A DNA stretch of 64,000 nt from contig OX388307.1 of NCBI GenBank assembly GCA_947579605.1, positions 25,583,237 through 25,647,236 on the forward strand, written 5' to 3'. Shown one piece after another: positions 34,340-46,489 of the stretch; position 1 is the first letter of the stretch, and each line of letters begins with the position of its first letter. This stretch comes from Athripsodes cinereus. Taxonomy: Eukaryota; Arthropoda; Insecta; Trichoptera; Leptoceridae. Under the pieces are notes generated by a model, which did no database searches, was not told the origin of the DNA, and saw only the letters and a list, made by a program, of their open reading frames with translations. Made by a program: the position numbers and the translations under genes.

Positions 34340-36758
34340 TTTTAACAAATATTTATATATTCATAAGTAGTTTAATTTCCAGTTTTCAGAAACGTGAATT
34401 AAGATGTTATTTTTATAATTTTGTTCTGGTAAAGATTCGAATAAATTTTGCTTACCTATACCTTCATTATAGAATATCAAAGTGGAAAAAATACCTTAAA
34501 ATATTAAACGTAGCAACTTTGAAGAAAAAACAGGTGTACCTACTTTTATTTCCTTATAATATTTGAATTCACATTTCAAAAATATTTTCAACATATTTGT
34601 AAACATCAATGACAGACGCCTTAACTCTCATTCGTCATATATACTTTTTTTTCATTTTATATTCAATAATATCTCCAAAACCTTGGCATATTATTTATCA
34701 AATAAATACAGTCGATATTTTGCACGAAATGGTTTTTCATAATATTATTCTTCGTGACGACGAAGTATTGCCTTTACTTTCACCGCCGAAACAAATTACT
34801 AACGCCTTCAGTTCGGAGCCATTTCTTATTCACCCATCCATCAAACGGAAGAGTTATTTATTTACAATTTTGGGGAGAAGATGAAGTGTATTACACCGTA
34901 TCTGGAAAGTATCTTCAATAAAATAACTTCTTTTATATGGAAGTCTCTTGGCAGCATAGGAATTAAACCATACTATGTGCTCATTGAATTTTTCTTTTAA
35001 AAGACAAACTTTTTTTCAAATGATTCAAAAACTTGCTGGATTTAAGCTATTTGCAATTTTAATTCACAAGTAAGCCACATCAATTTAGGGCTATTTTATG
35101 ACAACTGAGTTCTAATTGACTTTTTTTACATGATTATAAGAATCTCAATGTTGTGTTTCTAGATACATGTAACGTCAAATTGAAATTATAGTAGATTAAA
35201 AACATCGCTCTTTTTGTTTAAATTATTATCGGAAATTCTTTAATTATTAGAAACTCTTATAAGAAACCATAGTTTATTCAAATCACGCAGACAGCAACTT
35301 TCTCAGATACTGAAAAAAGTGATTTATAGACAGTATTTTCATCATAAACTTTGTAAATTTATTTTGTTGTGTCTACTACATATGTATTTTGTTAACATGT
35401 AAAAGGCTTGTTGCCGTGTATGTTTAAATAAATAAATAAATAAATAAAATAAAAATTCGAGAAGTGATTGCGCGACTATGTAGAATCAGCATGCAAACAT
35501 AAGAAGTTCCTAATAGTTCTGATTAAAGCAGAGACATTTAATATTCTTTTGCGAACTTATATTAAATAAGAGTAAAACAAAAAAAAAACAGTTGGAAAAA
35601 ATATTTTCATTACCTCCAAGATTTTATTTTTTCTTGTGATGATAATGTACATATCTCTTAATAATGTTGCTAAGAGTCTGAACGAACAAAAAGGAAATCT
35701 TTTGAAAACAACACGTTTTATTTAGCAAATTTTACTAATAAGAACATTACAACTTTTCCAAGTATTGTTTACAGACAAAATGAAGAAGAGAAGGGGGAAG
35801 AGATGGAATATTATTTTGTATTTATTTACATGAATTAGATGTGTCGAGACTTTGGTCCGTTACACGTGTTGAGATATTTTGCATTTGATATTAATTGGAT
35901 GTTTCGAAATATTTCTAATTTATTTGAAAGGATTCTTAAATAATTATTTGATTAACGTTTGTGTGTAACGTTTCTATCCCATGACGTGTTTTTTTACGGT
36001 TAGTGCTATTTTTTGGGCAGAGCTAAATATTTTTTTAAATAATAATTTTTCATGTTTTATTCTTATATTGAAAGAACTCGTATTTTAGATAAAAAAAAAA
36101 TAATTTTATTTTTTTTTTACCACAGAAGTACTTATATAAAAAGTCTGTATAACGTAAAAAATATTTAACTAAATTCAAAAGTTTTGTTTTTCACTATTGA
36201 AAAATATTAAATTTGTATGTGATTTAAGTTATTAGTTAAGTAACTTAGTAAATATCTAAGATCTGGAGGACTAAAATGCTTAAGACGGTTAGCAAGCTAT
36301 TGCCCGAAAACGAAAAGCTTGTATAATGGTTTTGAAAGTCGAGGCTCTACAGGAATAAAAACAAGCATTTCGTTCTACATACTATAAGAAATCGAAACGT
36401 CTCTTTTGTTTGTTCAATCTTTAGTGAACACTTTTGGATAACTATTAATTTCCGTCGGCGACTGATCATAAAATGGTCTGATATTTAAATTATTCTATTG
36501 TATAAAATCAGTTTCAGAATAATACATGTACCTACATTAATGTAAGTAAAGGCAGTGTTCTGAGGAGAAATGACAATATTAGATATTATGATAATCAAAT
36601 AAGATAATTTGAATAATTTATTCATAGATCTGGTCCATATTGATGAACAAAACCGTTACTAAAATAATATTATTCAATGATATATATTATTATAATTTTA
36701 CATAAATATACATATCTCGTTTTAGAATATTAATATATAAATTAGAAATTATTCAAAA
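34340..36758. other. Intron sequence with one LINE-type tail
   Basis: 35395-35460 has AAGGCTTGTTGCCGTGTATG followed by (AATA)n, a likely LINE 3' end. The rest shows no recognised feature. Confidence 0.45.
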
Positions 36759-36759
36759 C

Positions 36760-37372
36760 CAGAGCTGGGAGTTAACGATTAACCAGTTAAGGTACTTCAA
36801 ATCGTTAAATTTTCAAAATTTTCTTTAACTGCTTTATTAAATCAAGTCCTTTTTCTAAAGAAGGGTATGGGCGTTATAAGGGAGTTATCCATAAAATTTC
36901 ATGGATATTTTTTTAATAAACACCGATGAATATTTTCCTTGAATTTGGCTTCATTTTTACGTGCTGGCGCCTTTTTACTTTGTTGAATTTGGCAATATGC
37001 GTTATGTTTAAAAAAAAATAGCATTTTAACGAGTAATATTGTTAAATTTTATTTTTAATAAATAAAATATAAAAATATATTATTGAGCACTGTTTAATCT
37101 CCACTATGTTAGGTTTAATACCGAACGTTTTCGCCTATACTTGTAGTATAGTTCAGTTTCCCTGAAGATGCCTACAAGTATAGGCGAAAACGTTCGGTAT
37201 TAAACCTAACATAGTGGAGATTAAACAGTGCTCAATAATATATTTTTATATTTTATTTATTAAAATTAAAAATGGATTTCCACAGCGTAAACACAAAAAC
37301 TCTTGAATTAAATTTTATGTAAACAGGTCAAAAATTAACGAGTTAAATCTTGGATTAACGTTCCTAGCTCTG
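36760..37372. mobile_element. Inverted-repeat DNA element with nested hairpin
   Basis: Ends CAGAGCTGGGAGTTAACG (36760) and, inverted, CAGAGCTAGGAACGTTAA (ending 37372). CAGAGCTGGG-type ends are common in hAT non-autonomous elements, but no 8-bp duplication is visible, so the class is uncertain. The interior from 37044 to 37272 is a separate long hairpin. Confidence 0.5.
37044..37272. repeat. Long near-perfect hairpin (about 100-bp arms)
   Basis: 37044-37146 is the inverse complement of 37172-37272, with a 25-nt loop (37147-37171). Arms include TATTATTGAGCACTG and CCGAACGTTTTCGCCTATAC. The loop and right arm carry a CTGAAGA...GAAA motif. Confidence 0.8.
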
Positions 37373-37609
37373 CTCATATTGATAGTGTTAATAACATTTG
37401 TGATGAAACATTATGAAGTATGCAAATAATTATCTTATAAAATCCTTGACCTCTGAATAGATAATAATTTGTAAGCGACGAATAAGCATATTAAGTTTTG
37501 CATAAAAAATGCTATATTAAAAAAATATATTAAACATAAAGCTTTGAATTTTAGCTTTGATCAGAGCTTTGAATTTTAATCAGTTGGTGAAAATATTCCC
37601 ATAAAGTTA

Positions 37610-37820
37610 CCTTAGATGAGTATTTCCCAAACTATGGGTCGCGACCCACCAATGTGTCGTGAACGAATATTGAGTGGGCCCTAATGGACGATTCGCCACC
37701 GTATAAGACATGAATAAAAAAAATTGTTGGAGCAATGTTTGGGGAAAAAAAGCTAAAAGGCGGGTCCCAAGATTGGAAACAAACCTGTTAACAACTTTGG
37801 GAACCACCACTGCCTTAGAT
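37610..37820. mobile_element. hAT-type MITE with perfect 8-bp duplication
   Basis: The element 37618-37812 (195 bp) is flanked by CCTTAGAT at 37610-37617 and 37813-37820. Ends read GAGTATTTCCCAAACT and, inverted, CAGTGGTGGTTCCCAAAG. CAGTG..TTCCCAAA termini plus an 8-bp duplication are diagnostic of hAT. There is no transposase. The 101-codon minus frame crossing it is a chance frame. Confidence 0.8.
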
Positions 37821-38019
37821 CTAAATACCTTCTTACGTTTTGATTTAAAAAACAATTTTGTGGTTAATTGGCGTTGATACAGAGTATTTTTCACTTTGAT
37901 CAAATTTTCCAAGATGACCGTGTCTTAAGTAAGAGAACTGACGTGCGTGCGTGAGAAATTGTATGAATATAGAAGAAACAAAAGAAGTACCTATGTAAGG
38001 TTACATAAATCTTTATGGC

Positions 38020-38083
38020 TTTCTGTAATCCTTGCCTACCCCACATGGGATATGGCGTGAGGGTATCAATAGATAGATACCTA
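38020..38083 (+). repeat. LINE-like 3' hairpin with ATAG tail
   Basis: TGCCTACCCCACATGGGATA TGGCGTGAGGGTA forms GCC/GGC and CCC/GGG nested pairs and runs into ATAGATAGATA. An inverted relative is at 39570-39680. Confidence 0.55.
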
Positions 38084-38098
38084 CAGAGTAATGGTTAC

Positions 38099-38265
38099 TA
38101 TTACTACTATACCATCACGGCATATCCTACAAGTGGGGTAGCCAGCAGACCAATTGCACGTAATAAACATGCCTGCTATTCTCTCCGTGCCAATATAAAA
38201 TCAAGACATTCAGGATGGGTGGCAAGTCTCATCGCTGAATTCAAGATGTAAAATGTCTTGAATGG
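38099..38265 (-). repeat. Family H, best-preserved copy
   Basis: Read on minus it goes TTCAGCGATGAGACTTGCC, CATCCTGAATGTCTTG, GGCACGGAGAGAATAGCAGG, then the hairpin GGCTACCCCACTTGTAGGAT and ATGCCGTGATGGTATAGTAG. Probably the 3' UTR of an unidentified LINE or a SINE derived from it. Confidence 0.65.
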
Positions 38266-38599
38266 TACACCTACAAAATATCAAGATAACTGTATGATAA
38301 CCAAAATTTCAAAATATTTTGATTTCATCATATTTTTTTAGCTAGATAATTAATTTTGTAGATACATAAGTGCATCGTTATACCAAACCACAGTAGTGAA
38401 AATAAAAAATGTCGTTGAAAGCTTATGATCACTTGAAATGTTTTTTTGTCATGTACGAAAGTTTTCATCAATTAATAATTAAACTCTGTGATTATTCATG
38501 AGAAAGTATAGGATACAATGCATGTATTTCTGGGTTGATAAAAAGATTGTTTTTTTATCTGTATTTACTTTATTTTAATGTTTTCTTATCTACTCAAAT

Positions 38600-38780
38600 A
38601 TTTTTATTTTATTATTTTGTTGGATTTTTGTTAACTTTGATGTTTATTCTCCATTGATAATGTTATAGGTTCAGTTGAATATTTACTTTTTTATATTTTT
38701 CTATTTATATGTAATTTATATTTTTTTTTGTTAAAGGCTTATAGCCCTTTATTTTGTAAAATAAATAAATATTCTCGATA
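38600..38780 (+). repeat. Probable LINE 3' UTR tail
   Basis: T-rich sequence followed by AAAGGCTTATAGCCC (small hairpin) and (AATA)n at 38758-38772. The hairpin plus AATAAATA end is similar to 35395-35460. Confidence 0.4.
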
Positions 38781-39569
38781 CTTGAATCTCTAGTTAAATA
38801 CAAGTTAAACTCAAAACACTGACAGCTAGCAAAAATATACAAATATTTGAATCCGGTTACCGATTATCTCTACGTGATACAATTTTTCTTTACTTTGTAT
38901 TGTCTTTTAAACATTAGATGAGTAAATAATAAATGTTTCAAAAAATTGATTATTACTCAACATTATTATTACAAAACAATAATAATACCATTAAATCCAC
39001 TAATTTTCTTCCTTTACATAACATTCTATGAGCTATTATGTTTCACTGTAAAACGATACTCTTAGAATTAATTAGTTGAAACTAAATGGTATCCCTATAA
39101 ACTGTTTTATACAAAGCTTATTATGGTTGAATAATTGAATTAAAGCACCTATTTAAGTAGGAATTACGAATTTTATTCGTCATTTTAGTAACACAAAACT
39201 ATATTCAGTAAAGAGAATTTTGATGTAATTTGATATACCTGGCTTATTATTTTAATTCGAAAAGTACTGTCTTTTGTAAAACGATAATTCACCATCTAAA
39301 CTGTGTTTCCAAGGTACATTGTTATTTAATATTTTGTCTACGTAACATGTTCTCATATATTTAAGAGACGTAAATGTGGATAAGTGCTATCTTTGTAATT
39401 CTTTCTTTTGTTGTATACTAATTTCCGCAAAAGTTTTAAACCGAATGTGTTACGGATGACCCCGTGGTTCTTTCTATAAGTACCACGTTTTGACAATCTT
39501 TAATGCCGTTCGGACAAAAATAGAGCCGTTTCTGTTCCTTAGTTTCTCATTTAGTGCGTGTAAATATTG

Positions 39570-39680
39570 TTTATCTATCTATCTATTCCCTCACGCCGCA
39601 TCCCATGTGAGGTAGGCAGAGAGAAAGAACGCCGAATAGATCTGTCCCTACATATTACTTTCATACAACCTTTTATGCAC
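39570..39680 (-). repeat. LINE-like 3' end, hairpin with ATAG tail, reverse strand
   Basis: On minus: TGCCTACCTCACATGGGATG, CGGCGTGAGGGA, then ATAGATAGATAGATAA. Same type as 38020-38083. Confidence 0.55.
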
Positions 39681-39831
39681 GCACGTCGATTTTGTTTACA
39701 TTAAATTTTATTTTTTCGATCTGAATAATTGCACTTTGATATAGAATTGAATCCATTACATTAAACGTTAAGTAATTACAGTTCGTGTTCGAAATAAATT
39801 AGAAAGTACTATTTGTCTATCCAACGATCAA

Positions 39832-40036
39832 AAGAATATACTCCACAGAGCCAAGTGGCAGAAGAAGCGTCGGGAGGCCAAAGTTGAGATGGATGGACGG
39901 GGTGGAAAAGGACCTGCGAGCTTTGGGTGTGACAAATTGGCAACGAGAGGTGATGGATAGGAGGGAGTGGAGGCTACTCTTTGAGGAGGCCAAGACCCAC
40001 ACCGGGTTGAGCGCCCCTGATGATGATGGTGATGAT
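39832..40036 (+). pseudogene. LINE C-terminal fragment (family C), (GAT)n tail
   Basis: The frame RIYSTEPSGRRSVGRPKLRW, MDGVEKDLRALGVTNW, then EWRLLFEEAKTHTGL is the typical C-terminus of an insect LINE protein (GRPKLRW.DGVE.DLR.LGV..W). It reaches a GATGATGATGGTGATGAT tail. Open across the fragment, no catalytic region. Confidence 0.75.
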
Positions 40037-40099
40037 TTGTGTCTTTCATTTATGTTTATTTTATTTCTTTGTGTTTTTTTAATTCGTAATTTTTGAACT

Positions 40100-41940
40100 A
40101 ATGTTTGGAAATGGAATAAATAAATAAGCTTGGATGATGTTTCTTTCCAAATCTCTGTGTCATCGTAATTCAGAATGGTAGACACATATTTTCTCCTTTA
40201 GTTCCAAATTTGAACACTAATCATTATGGCGACATCTAATTTCATTTAATTGTTAAGAAGTTGGTAACAAGGGATCATGTAGATTGGATTAAATCGGTAG
40301 TTGTATAATAATAATATAATTATATAAACAAGATTGATTCTTGTAATCCTGTATCAGATATCACATTGTTTTTCATTTAATTAAGCTGCTTACAAATTAG
40401 AAATATGATAGTTACAAGGTATTTAATATCTGAAATGGGTATGTTTTATATATAATTATGACTATCAATTTTAGAATCACAAAGCATTTAATTCATATTT
40501 TGCCTGTCCACATCACAGACTATTTTAATATTTTAGTAAGATTGATTAATTTAAACGTTAAGTTCAACCGAATGAATTATTCAGTAGATTACGATGGTCT
40601 CAATAAAAAAGAATCACCTGTTTTCACTTATCATTCAACTATTCGGCCAAACTTAAACAACCAATTGATGTATTTTATATAAATGACATTGAGCTTTTTA
40701 TTATTTTGTATGCTCCAAATATATCTTATTATCACGAGTATCTTAAGAAAGTGGTCTGATTTATTAAAAAAGTGGTTTGATTTTAAATCAACATGACACG
40801 CCACTTTCGATCTCATTCTGTTTCGAAACGGCTAAGTAATAAAGACACATTCCTCATTCAGTGTTACGAGTTTGATTACACAATGCATGTATGTATCTGT
40901 GAGAAAGACGGCTAGATGGAAGCTTGTAGAAAAGAAAAGAGTATGAAGTTAGTATGTAGGTTAATAAAATATTAAGCATTTGTTATTGTGGATCATTACG
41001 TTTCTATGAGATATCATAAATCTCTCTTCGGGACATTGATACCTGTTATTATTGAAGCCTTGAATTTTATACATTTTATAACAAATCACTGTCAAAATAA
41101 AATGTAGCCAAGTATTTAAATTATAGAATAGTAATAGATAGCTAAAGAGATCATACTAAAATATTACAACGGGCCTTGATATAAATCGATTGGTATATAA
41201 AGACAAATATAATTACGAGACTTAGCGAGATTGTAGAACACGAAATTTCGATTTTATTTTAGTAATAAATCACATTATAATCTTTGATTCGTGGTGTTAA
41301 CGAGTGTCTCACGACTTTTTTTAACAAATACGGTATTGCTTTTTCATTCGTTTATTACCTAATATAAAATGTGTAATACTTTTTTGTAAATCTATTATTT
41401 ATTGTCACTTGATTTCTATAAAACTACTTTGATAAAAAAGTCTTAAGTTTGTTTTTGTCAATAATAATTACTAATATTATTGTAAAAACAAAATCATTTT
41501 CTTCTGATAGCAAAATATTTTTTTAGACAAAATGTATTTTTTGTGAGCCATTTAAATTGACAACTGACAGGACAGTTGTGTCTAATCGCTAAAATTTATA
41601 TTTATGCCTCAGACATTTCGCGTTTTGAAATGATCATTCGGAAATATTATTTTTTTATTGAAAAGATACTCGGAGTGAAATAAAATATTATGCCAAGACA
41701 GATCTCATTTTAGTCATTTTTAATTTAGAGTTATGATTTCTGAATTAAATTGAACACGAAAAATGATAATAATAATAGTAACTGACAAATTTTCTTTTCA
41801 TGTTGAATTGTCATTATAAGTTTATTTCTGTCCATTGTATAAATTTAATTTGTCGATTGTAAAAATAAAGTTTATATCATCTGAATAAAGGCCTGTCTTA
41901 GTTGATTTTAAGTATATATTTTTTAATCTCATCAAATCGC
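40100..41940. other. Intron sequence, no recognised feature
   Basis: No exon or repeat recognised; short frames only. Confidence 0.45.
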
Positions 41941-41950
41941 CCTTTTTTGC

Positions 41951-42112
41951 AGTAACCAGCCTTCTTTATCCAGAGTGTTTGGCGTCAATCAAATTACGCC
42001 TTCCCGAGACATTCCGGACATTCTGATTATGTTGTCATTTAAGCGGTGAATTGTAAAATATGGACATCCAGGCGAAACTCTTATGCGACACTCTCAAAAC
42101 ATCGCCTCTCTT
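41951..42112 (-). pseudogene. LINE family A 3' end, decayed
   Basis: + strand CCAGCCTTCTTTATCCAGAG ... ACATTCCGGACATTCTGATTATGTTGTCATTTAAGCGGTGAATTGTAAAATATGG follows 2595-2750 base by base with many substitutions. No frame survives. Confidence 0.65.
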
Positions 42113-42114
42113 CA

Positions 42115-43200
42115 ATATATTTACAACTAAATTATTTCTTAATAGGTAATAACAATCGTATAACTTTTTTCCATTTTAATAGATTATTGTAACTTGTTTT
42201 CATTCGTTAATGTTGAATATTATGTTTCATACAAAACGGCGTTTCTTGAACTAAGCAAAATTAAATTTTCTAATTAATAAATAAATAAATGTTGTTCATG
42301 CTTCAAATCAGTAACGTATATTTACATGTATTTTTCTAGAAAGTATTAAAAGAAGACATTTTCGGAGATGTAGATATAAACAATACAATAAGTCGCCCTT
42401 TTTAAAAAGTTTCCTTCATAACTTTTACTATATTTGTTTTTAATATAACGTAAGTTCGTATATGCATTGCGTAATTTTATATTTTTAAAACAATCTATTG
42501 CCCCAAATTGGTTTGGTAATCTTGTTGTTTTTTCGTAGGTCAAGGTTCTATGAATAATCTTCGCCTATTTGAAGTAAGTATGTAATATAATAATGTGAAA
42601 AAATAATATTCAATAAACTTCCTCTTATTGAATCGTTAAGCCGTGAATGATAACACTTGTAACAATTATCTATAAGACTTAAATAAAAGGCAGTATAAAG
42701 AAGATAGAGATGTGATAGAATAAAAATAAATAGCCGCATCTAATTGATATTACGTCTTGTTCTTCTGGCGTTGTGAGTGCCATTATTCCCAATATAATAC
42801 TTACAATAATAATACTAGTATGATCATTTTGGGAAAGTTACTAGATCTCGTATTAAGTGGTTGTCATTTTGTCACCAGAGGGTGATAATGACATAGTTTT
42901 AGCAATCATTAAGACGTATATTTTATGGAATGTACTATCAGTTCACCCCACATTTGTAATGATTTTGAATGTAGGTAGGTACATTTGGATAGGTATTGTA
43001 AGTGCCTACTATGTCTAATGAGACGAAAGAACATTCAACGTTCTTAACTGTTACTTAAGAGTGATCGATATTGAGATGTATATTATGAAAAATTAAATGA
43101 AATATATATGGTGCTTAAAAATTATCGTAATTACATTTTTTCTTCTCATGTTTTGCAGTTTTAAGCAACATGCGCTTTTTTAAAGTGAAAATGTAATTAA
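42115..43200. other. Intron sequence, no recognised feature
   Basis: Short frames only; nothing recognised. Confidence 0.45.
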
Positions 43201-43204
43201 TTAA

Positions 43205-43250
43205 TTTGAATTATCTGGGTTTTTGTTGTAAACCCAAATACAATGTTTGT
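43205..43250 (-). repeat. SINE family 2 tail fragment
   Basis: TCTGGGTTTTTGTTGTAAACCCAAATACAA matches, inverted, the body end of the SINE at 11407. Confidence 0.5.
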
Positions 43251-43297
43251 TTAGCAATGATCTTTCACATTTCTTGAGGAGAAAGAAGTTACTTATA

Positions 43298-43410
43298 CAT
43301 ATTATCTCATTCTTCTTTATTCTTTTGTTTTTCTTATCATCCGTAGGATATGTTGGTTTGGCACTTGAAATCATCAGGTAATATAAAGGGTTGTTTTTAC
43401 AAACAATCAG
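43298..43410 (-). repeat. 3'-UTR fragment of the intact LINE family
   Basis: On minus: TTATATAATTACCTGATGAT, TTCAAGTGCCAAACCAAC, then CCTACGGATGATAAGAAAAA and an AATAAAGAA tail. Homologous to 10245-10335. Confidence 0.75.
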
Positions 43411-43496
43411 ATAATCATAAAGCACTACGAAAAGAAATTTTATTTAATGAATCTCAGTGATTCATTGATAATCATCATCATCATCATTTTGTTCAC

Positions 43497-44396
43497 CTGC
43501 TGAAATTAATGCATGCAAACTGGAGGTTGTGCGATGTATCGAAGATGTGGCTGCATGGATGAGTGGCAGTCGTCTGAAAATGAATCCTGACAAGACTGAG
43601 TTCATGTGGATTGCATCTCCTAGAAGACAGCATCTGATTGATCTCACACCTATAAAAGTTATGGGTATTAGTATAGTGCCACAGGAATCGGTGAAATTCT
43701 TGGGTGTACACCTGGATAAGGCCCTCTCCATGAACACCCAAATATCTGGAATAGTGAGCTCTAGCTTCTATTGCCTGAGACAGATAAGAAGAGTCCGAGA
43801 TTGTCTTTCATTAGATGCAGCAAGAACACTTGTTAATGCCTTGGTAGTCTCCAGACTGGATTATTGTAACAGCCTGTACTTTGGTCTTCCTATGGTGCAG
43901 CTGAATAGGATCCAGGCTGTTTTCAATGCTGCTGCAAGACTTCTCCTGAGAGGTCGAAGATTTGAGCACATTACTCCTCTCTTGCACAACTTACATTGGT
44001 TAAAAGTAAAGCAACGAGTGGAGTATAAGATATGTGTGATGGTGTTTTCGGCCTTGAAGGGTGTATTACCATCATATTTGTCGGAGATGTGCGAGATTGA
44101 GACCATTAGTGAAAGACGGCTCATGCTTCGCTCAGCACAGGGTGAGGCAAAATGCAGACTGATTGAGCCATCTCGATCTCGCAAAACAGGCTTTGGAGAT
44201 AGAGCGTTTAGTGTTGCGGGTCCCAGATGTTGGAACAAGCTGCCTCTGTGTCTGCGAGAGGAGGTGAATGGAGAGAGTTTTAAAAGAGGGCTGAAGACAC
44301 ACCTTTTTGCTGGGAGTTTCGGGTGATGGATACGTTATACAGCGCCCTTGAGGTCATGTTATGAGTAAACGGCGCTTTACAAATTGTCCATATATA
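43497..44396 (+). pseudogene. L2/Crack-like LINE C-terminal fragment with 3' tail
   Basis: An open frame of 265 codons (ATG 43529, stop 44324-44326), extendable upstream to about 43500, encodes the reverse-transcriptase C-terminal half without the catalytic Asp pair: MNPDKTEFMWIASPRRQ, KFLGVHLDKALSMNTQI, SRLDYCNSLYFGLPMVQL, NAAARLLLRGRRFEHITPLL, HNLHWLKVKQRVEYK, then PRCWNKLPLCLRE and the end SFKRGLKTHLFAGSFG. This is the L2/Crack branch of the CR1 group. The 3' UTR has the paired GCGCC/GGCGC around GAGGTCATGTTATGAG, then TTTACAAATT and (TA)n. A second 3' end of this family is at 48765-48845. A family A copy abuts its tail on the opposite strand. Confidence 0.8.
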
Positions 44397-44728
44397 TATC
44401 ATCGCCCTCAACGCTCCTCTAGGGAGCACAGGGCAGAAACCAGCCTCCTCCATTCAGAGCGTCTCTGTGCCAATTGCGTCACCTCTATCCACGACATTCC
44501 TTGCGCTCTGATATCGTTGTCATAGGAACGGTGTATTGTGAAAGAGGGACGCCCGGGCCGACGGAACCCCTGCGGACGGAAGAACAGTGCTCTTTTTGGC
44601 CAACTATCATTAGGCATTCTCAAAACATGTCCCAGCCAGGACCATCGCCTCTCCTGTATTACGGAGATTACATGTCTCTGCTGGGTGCGCCGGCGCACAG
44701 CATCATTTGTAACATGTTCATACCATCT
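44397..44728 (-). pseudogene. LINE family A 3' end, young copy
   Basis: The minus frame (RRRTQQRHVISVIQERRWSW ... WRRLVSALCSLEER) is nearly identical to the last 310 bases of the copy at 2551-3260, with a handful of substitutions. It is truncated near 44728. Confidence 0.8.
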
Positions 44729-44739
44729 TTGGTAATACG

Positions 44740-46160
44740 AATGTTTTAATATAAAAAAAACATTGTAAAATGATGTTATGTTTCTTTAATTACAAAAATC
44801 AAATAAATAAATAAAATTATTCCAACACAATATCTAAAGGTTTTTTCATGTAATTACTATTTATGTAAATGTGTAGGATTACTGTAAACATTCGGAAGTA
44901 TCTGTGTTTATACAGGAAACAAAGCGCTTTGGAATTGGATACCAACCTTCACCATCAGTAAATTGTACCTTAGTACTTAATTCAAATGTAGGTAGGTATA
45001 CATACCTAGAGTTAAGCAGATAATAACAGGAACCACTCAGTAATCTAACTGTCGTTACAGGAGAAATTTGTGTCATTTACGGTCGTCTGTATTTGATGGT
45101 TACCTCATAAATATTAATTATTACCTTCATCTTTACCATTACACGCTTTTTTTTAGAAAAAAAACTTGTACATTTTCTCTGTCAATTTACATTCAGTACT
45201 AACACTTTTTTATATTAGATAACGGCATTATAATAAAACGAAAATCCTTTTATCTTGTTTTTGTGTAGTAATAATATTATAATATGCGATTAAAACGTCA
45301 CTTTTATCACGATAATTTCATTGAAACACTAAAATATAATAATGCAATAATACCCGGTTGTGTAATTTGAATGTTAATGTTTTTACGTGCTTTAAATCTT
45401 TATGTGAAATTGAGAACAAAAAGCATCGAAAAAAAGGTTATTAGTGATTGTTTTACGCAAATATTTGATATTTTTTTGTAAAAAATATAACAAAAAATAT
45501 AAATGCCTCTAAAACATAGCAAATTATTTGCAAAAAAATATTTCAACATTTGTGCCAATTACGTAGTTCAATGTACATTTATTGACATAGGTAATAGACT
45601 TCACGTACATGTGTCAATTCTAATGATTTTTTTATTTCCTGTTGGAAATTTTGTTCATAATTATACGTTTCTCAGAACACGAAAAAAAAAGAAAATTAAA
45701 CGAACATTAAAAAAAAAGAAAAAATGTATTCTTATACTTAAAAATTATACTTATAATTTTTAAATCTGAAATATTCTGCTATCTCTCTTTTTTTACTCCG
45801 ACCGCGACAGTTCTTCAGTTCGGAGGATTGCGTTGCGGATCAAAACAATTGCATTCCGATTTAATTGTTGGTAGTAACTACTATTCGATCAACATTTAAT
45901 CAAGATTGTGGACAAGTACCTACACTTATCTTAACTTGCAAACTAGCTTAAATATTTCAAAATAGTTGAGAAGTTATTTAAGAACCGCTAGTAAAATTTT
46001 GGATGTTAAATGGGATGATTTGATGCGGTCAAAATCTATTTATGTTTCTATACCATTGTGCCGTATTCCGCATGAGAGTTTACAAATAGGCTTATTGGAT
46101 GTAATGAACGTCCAAGTTTTTCAGTATAGCTGGCATACCTCATCAACTCATAACAGTTAA
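44740..46160. other. Intron sequence, no recognised gene
   Basis: A G+C-richer patch at 45796-45850 and a 64-codon + frame at 45966 were inspected; neither shows a recognisable product. Confidence 0.4.
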
Positions 46161-46199
46161 TACTCCGAAAATTTTAATGGATAATATATGATCTAAGAC

Positions 46200-46480
46200 T
46201 TTTACGGCCGTCGTCACTAGAAGAAAACTTTTCTTCCGAGCTGAGGGCACGTTGGCTCCAGGTCATACGTTTACATCCCAACGTTTCACCTGCAACTGTA
46301 TCGGCCATCTTTAGGGGTTGGTATGCAACGAGTCGTTGACGGACGAACGCATTGTTACCTGCACTCAATGGCATAATAATATGTAGTTGCCAGCCATAAC
46401 ACTATTGTCACAAATGTATTAAGACAACTCGTGCATACTCACCCCTGAAGATGCCCGCTACAGTTGCAGGTGATGTGAAT
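46200..46480. repeat. Unclassified repeat with partial inverted arms
   Basis: Minus 46318-46262 reads CCCCTAAAGATGGCCGATAC AGTTGCAGGTGAAACGTTGG and + 46440-46475 reads CCCCTGAAGATGCCCGCTAC AGTTGCAGGTGA, so two related arms face each other about 120 bp apart. Similar CCTGAAGATG...GAAACG strings occur at other inverted repeats here. Confidence 0.5.
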
Positions 46481-46489
46481 TACCACGAT

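Noticed and set aside
37607..37912. 101-codon minus frame
   Set aside because: It runs across a hAT-type MITE with an 8-bp duplication; no protein-like pattern.
45796..45850. G+C-richer patch as an alternative first exon
   Set aside because: No open frame with splice donor and no recognised sequence; left unannotated.
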